64,000 nucleotides of DNA, taken from positions 124,001 to 188,000 of the forward strand of contig CAMVEX010000001.1 in the NCBI GenBank assembly GCA_947166625.1, in the 5' to 3' direction. Under the pieces are notes generated by a model. That model was given only the letters and a program-made list of their open reading frames with translations, was not told the origin of the DNA and did not search any database. Position 1 is the stretch's first letter; every line of letters starts with the position of its first letter. This document shows, piece by piece, positions 52,651 to 61,426 of this stretch. The translations under genes and the position numbers were made by a program. This DNA comes from an uncultured Clostridia bacterium (GTDB taxonomy: Bacteria > Bacillota > Clostridia > Oscillospirales > Acutalibacteraceae).

Positions 52651-53835
52651 TTATCCTTTCATTTCCTTCGCGGTCTTTGCGAGAAGATTTATACCCTCGA
52701 CTATGCCTTCATCGGAGGGAGTCGAGAAATTGAGGCGGATATGATCGCAGGGCGAGCTCATATCAACGAGGAACGCATTGCCCGGCACTGCGGAAACGCC
52801 GTTTGCCGAAGCGCGCTTCACATAATCGAGCATATTGATGCCTTCATTGAGCTTTGCCCACACGAAAAGGCCGCCCTCGGGTCTGTTGTAAGTGAGATAA
52901 TCCGAGAGAAGGAGATCCATATTATCACACATCAGGTTGAGCTTGCGGCGATAGATGTCACAGATCTTTTTGACATGGGCGTCGATCCTGCCCTCTTTGA
53001 GCCACTCATAAACGATAAGCTGAGTGAGCATCGTGGTATGAACATCCTGAGTCTGCTTGGCAACAGTCATCTTTGAGATGATCTCTTTGGGTGCAAGGGT
53101 AAATCCTACGCGCATACCGGGAGAAATGATCTTTGAAAACGAGCCGGAATAAACGACTATGCCCGCTTTATCGAAACTCTTGATCGAGGGAACGCTCTCG
53201 CCGGAAACTCTGAGATCTCCGTAGGGATTATCTTCAAGGATGATAACTCCGTATTTTTCGGCAAGCTCATAAATCTGCTTTCTCTTTTCGAGCGAAGTGG
53301 TGATGCCCGCCGGATTTTGGAAATTGGGGATGGTATAGATAAATCTTACATTCTTTTCGGTCTTAAGTTTCTCTTCGAGAATCCCGATATCCATTCCGTC
53401 CGCTTCGAGGGGAACGCCCGAAAGCTTCGCGCCGAAGCCCCTGAAACAGTTGAGGGCGCCGATAAAGGCGGGCTCCTCGGTGATGACGGTATCGCCGTTA
53501 TTTATGAAAATCTGAGACATGAGATTCATGGTCTGCTGCGCACCGCTCACGACTATGAGAGAATCATCGTCTCCTCCCACACCGTAGCGCTCGTGAGCGA
53601 GCTTTATAAGCTCCTCGATAAGGGGGGCATACCCTTCGGTAACTCCGTATTGGAGAGCGAGGATGGGCTCGTCTCTGAGGACGCGTGCCGCGATCTCTCT
53701 GACCTCATCCACCGGAAAAGCGTCGGGAGCGGGGTTGCCCGCCGACAGGGGTATCGTATTCCCCGAATTTTTAAGAATCTCTCTGATAACGGAAGGTTTC
53801 AAAGATGACATTCCTGACGAAAATGTGTAATTCAT
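52651..53835 (-). CDS. PLP-dependent class I/II aminotransferase (2-aminoadipate/MocR-like)
   Basis: 394 residues. ISLSAGNPAPDAFP-like start (IPLSAGNPAPDAFPVDE), GAQQTMNLMSQIF, NFQNPAGITTSLEKR and the PLP-lysine region VVYSGSFSKIISPGMRVGF are present. The closest known groups are LysN and the enzymatic half of MocR proteins. No helix-turn-helix domain is fused. The amino donor is unknown. It precedes trpS in one operon and diverges from the HAD phosphatase gene. Confidence 0.92.
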   Translation of the reverse strand: MNYTFSSGMSSLKPSVIREILKNSGNTIPLSAGNPAPDAFPVDEVREIAARVLRDEPILALQYGVTEGYAPLIEELIKLAHERYGVGGDDDSLIVVSGAQQTMNLMSQIFINNGDTVITEEPAFIGALNCFRGFGAKLSGVPLEADGMDIGILEEKLKTEKNVRFIYTIPNFQNPAGITTSLEKRKQIYELAEKYGVIILEDNPYGDLRVSGESVPSIKSFDKAGIVVYSGSFSKIISPGMRVGFTLAPKEIISKMTVAKQTQDVHTTMLTQLIVYEWLKEGRIDAHVKKICDIYRRKLNLMCDNMDLLLSDYLTYNRPEGGLFVWAKLNEGINMLDYVKRASANGVSAVPGNAFLVDMSSPCDHIRLNFSTPSDEGIVEGINLLAKTAKEMKG

Positions 53836-53847
53836 ATCATCACTCCA

Positions 53848-53876
53848 TTGAAAAAATATTCTGCTTATGATATAAT
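53848..53876 (+). promoter_or_regulatory. Sigma-A promoter for the HAD phosphatase gene
   Basis: TTGAAA (53848-53853), 17-bp spacer, TATAAT (53871-53876). The transcript would begin only about 15-20 bp before the ATG. Confidence 0.8.
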
Positions 53877-53899
53877 CGCTCCGAACAGGAGAATTATTT

Positions 53900-54556
53900 A
53901 TGAAACATAATTATGACGCCGTATTTTTTGATTTTGACGGCACTGTCGCGGATACTTCCGCGGGAATTTTCGGCTCGGCTGATTACGCCGCGAGATCGCT
54001 CGGGCTTGAGCTCCCGGATGAAAAGGGTCACAGATATTTTATGGGCCCTCCGCTGTCACAGTCTTTTAATGTGATATTCGGGCTGACGGGCGACGACATA
54101 CCGCTCGCAATCAAAAAATACAGAGAATACTATAACGGCGGCGGGATATTCGAGCTTGAATTCTACCCGGGAATGCTCGACTTCTTATCAAAGCTCAATT
54201 CCGAGGGCATCAAAACAGCCGTAACTTCATCCAAACCCGAAATGTTCGTTGCAAAAATACTCGAGCATTTTGATATATCGGATAAGATCGACTGCATCGC
54301 CTGCCCCCGCTCCGACAGTATGCCCGAATCAAAGGCTTCGCTGATCGGCAGAGCTCTCGACGGGCTGAAAACGGACAGAAGCCGCGCTCTGATGGTGGGC
54401 GACCGCTATCTCGATATGGAAGGAGCCGTAAATGCCGGGGTTGACGGCTGCGGCGCCCTTTGGGGATACGGAAGCGAAAAAGAGCTCAAAGATTCCGGAG
54501 CGAAATTCATCGCTTCGCAGGTCTGCGATTTGATACCGATCGTTTTTTCACGGTGA
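53900..54556 (+). CDS. HAD-family phosphatase (phosphoglycolate phosphatase-like)
   Basis: 218 residues. Motif I is FFDFDGTVADTS, motif II VTSSKP, and motif III/IV MVGDRYLDMEGAVNAG. The alpha-helical cap between residues 18 and 85 fits the Gph/PGMB subclass. The ribosome site is ACAGGAGAATTATTT. Its 3' end overlaps the 3' end of the convergent membrane-protein gene by 50 bp. Confidence 0.9.
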   Translation: MKHNYDAVFFDFDGTVADTSAGIFGSADYAARSLGLELPDEKGHRYFMGPPLSQSFNVIFGLTGDDIPLAIKKYREYYNGGGIFELEFYPGMLDFLSKLNSEGIKTAVTSSKPEMFVAKILEHFDISDKIDCIACPRSDSMPESKASLIGRALDGLKTDRSRALMVGDRYLDMEGAVNAGVDGCGALWGYGSEKELKDSGAKFIASQVCDLIPIVFSR

Positions 54557-55988
54557 CAAATGCAATCAAAAACAATACAGCCGAAATAACGGCGGCAATA
54601 TTTGCTCTGTCAAGCCCTTGCAGGAATTCTGCGGGGGCTTTTGCCGACGAAATGAGAGAGAGCATCTCGGCATCGGGGATGAGGAAAAGGATAAGAATGA
54701 GCAGAGTATAGCCCGGCAGCACGAGCCGCGCGAAATCGAGAGGCTTTTTTCTCACCGGTACCGGGAGATTTTTATCGAGTATATTCTTTTTGAGAAGCGC
54801 GAAAAGCAATACAGCCGCAGCGGCTCCCAAAACGCCGATTATGATATATGAAACAAGCTCGTTTCTTTCGGATGAAATGACCCCCGCTCCCTCAAGGGTA
54901 TCGGCGAGCCTGAGGCCTGCCGCCCTGACGGGCACGGCGGCGAGGGCAAAGCCGAAAGTGAAAAGATAGTTATAAACAAATCTCACGATCTTATTTGAAA
55001 TTGCGGATTCGCTCTTGTAATGTTTACCCGCCGTATATTTATCGGGAATCAGCGCGATAACGAGCATAATACCGAGCCCGATGAAAAATCCCGTAAAGAA
55101 TTCCCACATACCCCATGATGTATGGCTGAGGAAGCCGGGCAGGCGCAAAGAGCCGATGATATTGCCGGGATTATGGGATGAATTGATGAGAAAAACATCC
55201 GAAACGGTGATACCGACCGCGGCGAAAAGATTTATTATGAAAGAAATAAAAGCGGTGATCTTATCGCGGAAGGCAACAAGAGAAGTCAATATCAGGGCAA
55301 GCGCTCCGAAGGCAAACGCTATATGTTCGACGGATTCGCCGTAAGCTCTGCCGTAGGAGATCTTTTTGAGCCCCGCGGCGTTGAAAAGATAATGAAGATA
55401 AACCTGCCTTACTCCGCCGTCTTTTCCGGCGTCAGCGATCCCTTTTGAAAACTCCCGTACCGCTTCGGGAATGATGATTTTAACGAGATTATGAGCAAAG
55501 GTGAGCTTCGCCGCATAGACAGCGGCAAGGAAAACCGCGGCGTAAATCAGATAATGATAAAGCTTATATTCCTTAGGAGAAAACAGAGTGCCGACGAATA
55601 TGCCGTAAAGACACACGAGCGCAAAGCCCGTCATTATCAGCAGAATCAGCCCGTGATAGCCGTTGATAACGGTTTCGAGCTCCTCACCGTCTGCGCCGGT
55701 AAGGCTGCCGCGAAGCACTCCGCCCGCAAGGCCGTTTACGATCCCCCAGGCGGGTGTTGCGATAAAAGCGGAAATACATCCGATCGGGAGAAGTTCATAT
55801 TTGATTTTTGCTCTGTTGCCGTAAAATGAGAAAATGAGCAAAGTCATACAGGCGAAAACAAGGGCAAGACCCCATGACGAGCCGAAGCCGTGAGTGCCCC
55901 TGACCCTCCACAAAAATCCGCAGAGAAGGGCTCCGAGAATAACTCCCGCAAACTTTTTGCCGCCGCTGAGTCTGTTATCGGCGCTCAT
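54507..55988 (-). CDS. Polytopic membrane protein of unknown function
   Basis: 493 residues with about twelve hydrophobic segments, starting after a short polar N-terminus (FAGVILGALLCGFLWRVRGT). There is no recognised transporter or enzyme signature. Conserved-looking polar loops include RVRGTHGFGSSWG, INSSHNPGNIIGSLRL and LSHTSWGMWEFFTG. The start at 55988 follows GGGAGATGAATTT. It has its own promoter, and its 3' end overlaps that of the HAD gene on the other strand. Function unknown. Confidence 0.78.
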   Translation of the reverse strand: MSADNRLSGGKKFAGVILGALLCGFLWRVRGTHGFGSSWGLALVFACMTLLIFSFYGNRAKIKYELLPIGCISAFIATPAWGIVNGLAGGVLRGSLTGADGEELETVINGYHGLILLIMTGFALVCLYGIFVGTLFSPKEYKLYHYLIYAAVFLAAVYAAKLTFAHNLVKIIIPEAVREFSKGIADAGKDGGVRQVYLHYLFNAAGLKKISYGRAYGESVEHIAFAFGALALILTSLVAFRDKITAFISFIINLFAAVGITVSDVFLINSSHNPGNIIGSLRLPGFLSHTSWGMWEFFTGFFIGLGIMLVIALIPDKYTAGKHYKSESAISNKIVRFVYNYLFTFGFALAAVPVRAAGLRLADTLEGAGVISSERNELVSYIIIGVLGAAAAVLLFALLKKNILDKNLPVPVRKKPLDFARLVLPGYTLLILILFLIPDAEMLSLISSAKAPAEFLQGLDRANIAAVISAVLFLIAFVTVKKRSVSNRRPAKR

Positions 55989-56019
55989 AAATTCATCTCC
56001 CAAAACCGTATTATTTTGT

Positions 56020-56048
56020 ATTATATAACACAATCCGCGAAAATACAA
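56020..56048 (-). promoter_or_regulatory. Sigma-A promoter for the polytopic membrane protein
   Basis: On the minus strand TTGTAT (56043-56048) is separated by 17 bp from TATAAT (56020-56025). A plus-strand TATAAT at 56081-56086 with a poor -35 (TTTGCT, 56058-56063) probably serves the divergent methyltransferase gene. Confidence 0.7.
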
Positions 56049-56101
56049 CCTAAAATGTTTGCTTTTTTTGTATGGGATGATATAATTGAGAAGGTGATAT
56101 T

Positions 56102-56848
56102 ATGGAAGAATTCAAAAAAGAATACCTCGGCTCGGGTATCACGGCGTTTGTTTCTCCGGAGCATACATTCGGAACGGACGCGGTGCTGCTCGCCGATTTT
56201 GCAAATATCCGCCCATCGGATGTGTGCGCGGATCTCGGCACGGGCTGCGGGATCATTCCCCTGCTCTGGTGCAAAAGCAAGGTCAAAAAAATATATGCCG
56301 CCGACATCAGCGAAAAGGCTGTAATGCAGGCGCAAAAAGCCGCCGAATACAATGATCTGACCGGTATAATCTCGGTCATCCGCGCAGATATAAGGAAGCC
56401 GGAAGAATTGGAAATGATCCCGGCGGGGAACCTGAGCGCCGTTACAATGAATCCCCCTTACACTGCGGAGGGAGCCGGGATAATAAGCTCGTCTCAGGCG
56501 GATAAGATTGCGCGGCACGGAACGATGTGCGATTTTGACGATATTACGGGATGCGCCGCGAGGCTGTTGAAATTCGGAGGGCGGCTGTGTATGTGCATAA
56601 GGCCCGAAAGAATGTGTGAGCTTTTTGCCTCAATGATGCGCCGTAAAATCGAGCCGAAAAGGATCAGATTCGTTTCAAAGCGCGCGGGCTCTGCCCCCTG
56701 GCTCGTATTGGTCGAGGGAAAGCTCGGCAGAAAGAGCGGGCTCACAGTTGAGCCGGAGCTTTTTGTTTACTCGGACGGCGACGAATACAGCGCCGAAATG
56801 AAAGAAATTTACAAAGACTATTTGCTTGAACAGAGGGTGAATGAATGA
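56102..56848 (+). CDS. SAM-dependent methyltransferase, YabB/TrmN6-like
   Basis: 248 residues. SAM motif I is CADLGTGCGIIPLLWC and the N6-adenine methyltransferase motif is MNPPYTAEG. Family members methylate A37 of tRNA1(Val). In Firmicutes the gene (yabB) sits directly before rsmI (yabC/yraL-type), as here: the two overlap by 4 bp. It is cytoplasmic. Confidence 0.9.
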   Translation: MEEFKKEYLGSGITAFVSPEHTFGTDAVLLADFANIRPSDVCADLGTGCGIIPLLWCKSKVKKIYAADISEKAVMQAQKAAEYNDLTGIISVIRADIRKPEELEMIPAGNLSAVTMNPPYTAEGAGIISSSQADKIARHGTMCDFDDITGCAARLLKFGGRLCMCIRPERMCELFASMMRRKIEPKRIRFVSKRAGSAPWLVLVEGKLGRKSGLTVEPELFVYSDGDEYSAEMKEIYKDYLLEQRVNE

Positions 56849-57666
56849 GCGGAAAACTTTATGTGGTAGGCACTCCGATAGGAAATCTCGGAGATCTCTC
56901 CCCGAGGGCGGTCGAAACTCTCGAAAGCTGTGATTTCATTGCGGCGGAGGATACGAGAGTGACCCTGAAGCTGCTCAATCATTTCGGGATAAAAAACACT
57001 CTTATAAGCTATTTTGAGCATAATAAAGCGGAGAAAGGTCCCTATATAGTTGAGAGGATTCTCGCCGGAGAAAACTGCGCGATAGTTACGGACGCCGGTA
57101 TGCCCGCCGTATCTGACCCGGGAGAAGATCTTGTAAGGCTCTGTCACGAAGCAGGAATAAAGGTCGAATCGGTACCCGGCCCGTGCGCTTTCACTACCGC
57201 GCTGGCGATTTCGGGAATGGATTCGAGAAGATTTATATTTGAGGGCTTCCCCCCTGCGGATAAGCGGGAGAGAAACGAAATATTTGAGAGATTGAAGGGC
57301 GAAACGAGAACGGTGATTTTTTATGAAGCGCCTCACAAGCTCTCAAAAACTCTCGCCGATCTTGCCGGAGCGCTCGGAGCGAGAGAGCTCGCGATAGTGA
57401 GAGAGATCACAAAGATACACGAGGAAGTCATAAAAACCGACCTCGTGAGCGCCGCAGAAAAATACGCGGGCAATCCGCTCAAGGGAGAAATAGTGCTCAT
57501 AATCGGCGGAGCAAACAAAAACGAAGCCCCGGCAATGGATGAGGAGCAGGCAATAAAATATGCCCTCGAGCTGGTCGAGAGCGGTTTAAGTAAGACGGAG
57601 GCGGCAAAAGCGGCCGCATCCGAAAGCGGTATAAAAAAAGGAATCATTTATAAAGCCATAATCTGA
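56845..57666 (+). CDS. rsmI: 16S rRNA (cytidine1402-2'-O)-methyltransferase
   Basis: 273 residues. It starts MSGKLYVVGTPIGNLGDLS, followed by AAEDTRVTLKLLNHF, VTDAGMPAVSDPG and GFPPADKRER, all hallmarks of RsmI. It methylates C1402 of 16S rRNA in the ribosomal P site. It overlaps the preceding methyltransferase gene. Its stop is one base from the stop of the next, convergent gene, with no terminator between. Confidence 0.96.
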   Translation: MSGKLYVVGTPIGNLGDLSPRAVETLESCDFIAAEDTRVTLKLLNHFGIKNTLISYFEHNKAEKGPYIVERILAGENCAIVTDAGMPAVSDPGEDLVRLCHEAGIKVESVPGPCAFTTALAISGMDSRRFIFEGFPPADKRERNEIFERLKGETRTVIFYEAPHKLSKTLADLAGALGARELAIVREITKIHEEVIKTDLVSAAEKYAGNPLKGEIVLIIGGANKNEAPAMDEEQAIKYALELVESGLSKTEAAKAAASESGIKKGIIYKAII

Positions 57667-57667
57667 A

Positions 57668-58279
57668 TCATAAAAATTCGGCGGGATTTGATTTGATATA
57701 TCTGCCGAATTCTTTTGAAACGGTGCCGTCCGAGAGGAACGGCGCCGCTTTTTTATCCGCTTCATCGATCTCGGAAGGGATGCAGGAAACCTCTTCATTA
57801 TCGCCGTCATAAGCGCTGAATTCAAAATCAAAAAGGGAGGCGAATTCGCCGCTCGTTAGCGAATCGACGGCGGCTTTGGCGCAATCGGTCACGGGGCTGC
57901 CGTTGAGCTTAAAAAAGCTGCTCATCCCGTCGGCGGAATCCTCGGTGAAAACAAAAGCGGAATATATGAGCCTCTGACCCTGAGAAAGCGAATCAAACTC
58001 GGCGCTCATATCCGCCTTGTCGGCAACTCTTTTCATCAGATTGAGCCCGACGGCTCTGAAAAGCTCCTCATCGGGCGCCGATGAAATCAGTTCTTCCGTA
58101 AGAAATGAATACTTCTCTCTGAGAGTTTTATCCTTTTCGAGCTTTTTGATTAGCTGCTGATTCTTTTTTGCGCGTTTTTCGCTCGCCGCAGACACCTTAA
58201 AAAGCAGGAACAGAGCCCCGATTATCAGAGCCGCGATCAAAACGGCGAGAAGCGGATGATCTTTATAATATTCAAGCAT
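57668..58279 (-). CDS. Hypothetical membrane-anchored protein, 203 residues
   Basis: One N-terminal membrane helix (LLAVLIAALIIGALFLLF) is followed by a basic coiled-coil stretch (EKRAKKNQQLIKKLEKDKTL). An acidic alpha/beta cytoplasmic domain follows, without recognised motifs. The start at 58279 has GGGGAGAAAAGAA and lies inside the end of the oxidoreductase gene (8-bp overlap), so the two are coupled. Function unknown. Confidence 0.72.
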   Translation of the reverse strand: MLEYYKDHPLLAVLIAALIIGALFLLFKVSAASEKRAKKNQQLIKKLEKDKTLREKYSFLTEELISSAPDEELFRAVGLNLMKRVADKADMSAEFDSLSQGQRLIYSAFVFTEDSADGMSSFFKLNGSPVTDCAKAAVDSLTSGEFASLFDFEFSAYDGDNEEVSCIPSEIDEADKKAAPFLSDGTVSKEFGRYIKSNPAEFL

Positions 58280-59261
58280 TTCTTTTCTCCCCGGGAAAAT
58301 GTATATTTGCAAGAGAGCGTATCTCCCGCATGATTTTGCTCACTTCGAGCGATCTTTTGCAAGAAAGCGCGTATTTTTCGCTTTCGGGGCAGCGGATGAA
58401 TTCTTCAAATTCCGCCGCCTCAAATCCCATTATCTCACCTTTGGGAATATCCGGCAGAAGCGGATAAGAATTCCCTTCATTATCGGTAACGCTCGCATTG
58501 ATGAGCTTTGAAATCGACTCAATATGAATACTGCCGTTATCGCCGTAAATATCGGAGCCCGAATGATCCTGACCTGTTTTTGAATAGGTCGAGGTGACGA
58601 GCTTATCGCCGTAATTGAATGAGAATACGCCGCTGCAATCCGCTCCGGAATCGAGAAAAACGGCGTCCGCGGTAATTTTTGATGGAATCCCGAAAAGATC
58701 GACGGCGGGATAGACGCAGTAGATCCCGAGATCCATAAGCCCTCCCGTCGCCATGGCGGGATTGAAAATATTCGGATTCTCACCGCGAAGATAAGCGGGA
58801 TATTTTGACGAGAGCTGAGAGAAATCAAAATGAGCGCTCGTTATCCTGCCTATCCGCGGCAAAGTCTCTTTCAATATCTCTCTCGACGGGGTGTGCATAT
58901 ACATTATCGCTTCGAGATAAATGAGATGCTTTTCATCGGCGAGCCGCTTGCAGGCGGTATATTCTTCGGGAGTGACGGTAACGGGCTTTTCGCAGATAAC
59001 ATGTTTGCCCGCTTCAAGAGCGAGCCTGCTCTGCTCAAAATGGCAGATATTAGGGCTCGCGATATAGACGGCGTCGATATCGCCCGAGAGGAATTCTTCA
59101 ATGTCGGTAAAACTGCGGCGGACACCGTTTTTAAGGGCAAAGGCCGCTCCTCTCTGCTCCGAGCGCGAATATACGGCGGATATTTCGGAGCCTGTTTTAA
59201 GGCGAACACCCTCAATGAATGACTCCGCGATCCAGCCCGTGCCTATAATTCCGTATTTCAT
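58272..59261 (-). CDS. Gfo/Idh/MocA-family oxidoreductase
   Basis: 329 residues. The NAD(P)-binding start is KYGIIGTGWIAESFIEG and the family signature is HVICEKPVTVTPEEY. MDLGIYCVYPAVDLFG fits the dehydrogenase C-terminal domain. These enzymes oxidise or reduce sugars and inositols. The start overlaps the GH78 stop (ATGA), so it probably acts on the same sugar pathway as the rhamnosidase. Confidence 0.93.
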   Translation of the reverse strand: MKYGIIGTGWIAESFIEGVRLKTGSEISAVYSRSEQRGAAFALKNGVRRSFTDIEEFLSGDIDAVYIASPNICHFEQSRLALEAGKHVICEKPVTVTPEEYTACKRLADEKHLIYLEAIMYMHTPSREILKETLPRIGRITSAHFDFSQLSSKYPAYLRGENPNIFNPAMATGGLMDLGIYCVYPAVDLFGIPSKITADAVFLDSGADCSGVFSFNYGDKLVTSTYSKTGQDHSGSDIYGDNGSIHIESISKLINASVTDNEGNSYPLLPDIPKGEIMGFEAAEFEEFIRCPESEKYALSCKRSLEVSKIMREIRSLANIHFPGEKRNA

Positions 59262-61426
59262 TTCATCACCTGAACTTCAATATTCAATTTGCCGGAAAAT
59301 GACCTGCGGACATCGCCGTAAACAAACTCCGATTCGGAGCCGGCAGGTGTTTCGATATCGAATGAAACGGCTCCCGTATCGGGATCTTTGATATATGAAA
59401 CGCTGATACGCCCGCCGGTTGTTTCTATCGAGCCGGACGCTCTGTTCATCCCTTCGACAAGGCAGGGTGAAATGATAATCTTTTTGAAACCGCTCTCCCC
59501 TTCGGGCTGAGCGATGCCGAGAAGCTTTGTAAAGATAAGCTTTGTGACGGCTCCGAACATCGGATGATTCCTTGAGGATTCGCCGTTCCAGTTTTCCCAA
59601 AGGGTGGTGGCGCCCGATTTTTTCATGTGGGCAAAAGAAACGCTGCCGTCGCCTGTCATCAAATCAAACGCGAGCTGACCCTCGCCTATATCAAACAGAT
59701 AACGGGTGAGGACATCGGTGGCGATTATACCCGTATCATACTGACGCAGGCTGCCGTATTTGGATACGACCCTGTCACGCACTTTCTCATTGCCGAGCCC
59801 TATATCGAGAGCAAGGCAGGAGGCTCCGTTGATATCGCCGCAGTATGACCTCTGCTGAAAGCTGAAATAAGCGCAGTTGATCGCATTTTTGATTTTGCCG
59901 ATCTTTTCCTCAAAGGCGGGAATATCTGACCCTCTGCCTATTACGCGGGCGATTTCGCACGCCTGCATAAGAAATCTGACATAGAGGCAGGTATTCACGT
60001 ATGTTTCGGAAATCTGTATGGGGGTAGGCGGCAGCCAGTCTCCGAGGCACCAGCCCCCCTCCTCCTCACGGCAGACGAGGTAATTCTCGCTCCTTGAATC
60101 GAGGTAGCGGAAAAACGCGAGCATCTTGGGGTAGAATTCTTCAAGCACAGATTTATCGCCGTAGATCTTCCAGTAACGGTAGGGCACTTCGACGATCGCG
60201 CCGCCCCATCCGCAGGGACCTCCGCCGCCGCCCATGGCTGGCGCAGTATGCTGAACATGGCCGCTGACTTTACACTGACAATCGGAAATATCGTAAAGCC
60301 ATTTGCGGTAAAACTCTCTGCTGTCGAGCATCAGCATGGCGCTCTCGGCGCAAAGCTGACCGTCACCGGTATATCCGAGACGCTCTCTGTGGGGGCAGTC
60401 CGAAGGCACTCCCGAATGCATATTGCAAAGCTGGGTGTGAATAAATGTGTGATAAAGCCAGTTGAGATTCTCATTATCGCTGTCAAAGCGGGAGGTGACC
60501 TTGCAATCCGAATGGATCACATCGACCCTCACCGACCTTGCGTTATCGGATACTCTTATATATCTGAAGCCCTGCCAGCCGAATCTTGTCTTATATTCCT
60601 TCTGCTTACCGTCGGTGATATATTCATCGCGATACATTCCGCAATCGGAAAAATGGATCCCGTACCAATCGCAGCCGCCGATCTCTTCGGCGTAATCAAC
60701 GCTGATATGCTCGCCGGGGGCATTGCATTCAAGGACGGCTCTGCCGACGGTGTTTATACCGATGTCATAGAGAACGAAGCCGTCTTTTCTGCCGATTTTC
60801 TTTATATCGGTTATCGTTTCGATGACCTTATCGGCGGGCGCGGTCTGACATTCAAACTCGGTTTCGGGTGTTTCGATCACCCTTGCGGGAGAAAAATCTT
60901 TCTCCTCGGGGAATGCGGAAAAATCCTGAAATTCGCCGTAATAGAGATTGCATCTTTTAAAATAGCCCGGATGGCAGAGCACCGAGGAATCGCTGACAAC
61001 TTCTCCGCTCTCTTTGCGGATAACGAAGCAGAGCTTCGGGGTGCCGTAATCGACATTGCCCTCGGCGTCACGCATATTCTGATGATAATAGCCCGTGCCG
61101 AGTGTGATCACAAGCTTATTCGAGCCGTCTTTGAGAAAAGACGAAAGCTCATATTTCATACAGTAGGTCCTAAATCCCATCTCATCATAAAGAGGATAGC
61201 TCCAGCCCGACATATCGCGGCGGGTGTAATTTGAGGCGCAGGGAACGAGCAGATCGTCACCGACGCGCTCGCCGTTGAGATACATATCAAACCATCCGAG
61301 GCCGCACACGGTTATCTCGGCTTTTTCGCCTGCGACGGCATCAAAATCCTTAATGAAAACGGGGGCGAATTCAGCGCCGGGGCAGTCGATCCACACCGCT
61401 CCGGAAAACATTTCATTTTGTTTCAT
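59258..61426 (-). CDS. Glycoside hydrolase family 78 (alpha-L-rhamnosidase-like)
   Basis: 722 residues. The N-terminal beta domain has GLGWFDMYLNGERVGDDLL and LVITLGTGYYHQ. The catalytic (alpha/alpha)6 barrel has the signature PSDCPHRERLGYTGDGQL, and the C-terminal beta domain contains GATTLWENWNG. There is no signal peptide, so it acts on imported rhamnosides. The ATG at 61426 has GGAGG 9 nt upstream. It overlaps the ABC-F stop by 14 bp and the oxidoreductase start by 4 bp. Confidence 0.92.
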   Translation of the reverse strand: MKQNEMFSGAVWIDCPGAEFAPVFIKDFDAVAGEKAEITVCGLGWFDMYLNGERVGDDLLVPCASNYTRRDMSGWSYPLYDEMGFRTYCMKYELSSFLKDGSNKLVITLGTGYYHQNMRDAEGNVDYGTPKLCFVIRKESGEVVSDSSVLCHPGYFKRCNLYYGEFQDFSAFPEEKDFSPARVIETPETEFECQTAPADKVIETITDIKKIGRKDGFVLYDIGINTVGRAVLECNAPGEHISVDYAEEIGGCDWYGIHFSDCGMYRDEYITDGKQKEYKTRFGWQGFRYIRVSDNARSVRVDVIHSDCKVTSRFDSDNENLNWLYHTFIHTQLCNMHSGVPSDCPHRERLGYTGDGQLCAESAMLMLDSREFYRKWLYDISDCQCKVSGHVQHTAPAMGGGGGPCGWGGAIVEVPYRYWKIYGDKSVLEEFYPKMLAFFRYLDSRSENYLVCREEEGGWCLGDWLPPTPIQISETYVNTCLYVRFLMQACEIARVIGRGSDIPAFEEKIGKIKNAINCAYFSFQQRSYCGDINGASCLALDIGLGNEKVRDRVVSKYGSLRQYDTGIIATDVLTRYLFDIGEGQLAFDLMTGDGSVSFAHMKKSGATTLWENWNGESSRNHPMFGAVTKLIFTKLLGIAQPEGESGFKKIIISPCLVEGMNRASGSIETTGGRISVSYIKDPDTGAVSFDIETPAGSESEFVYGDVRRSFSGKLNIEVQVMK

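Noticed and set aside
60248-61234. Plus-strand open frame of 328 codons opposite the GH78 gene
   Set aside because: No ribosome site or family match; the opposite strand carries clear GH78 motifs.
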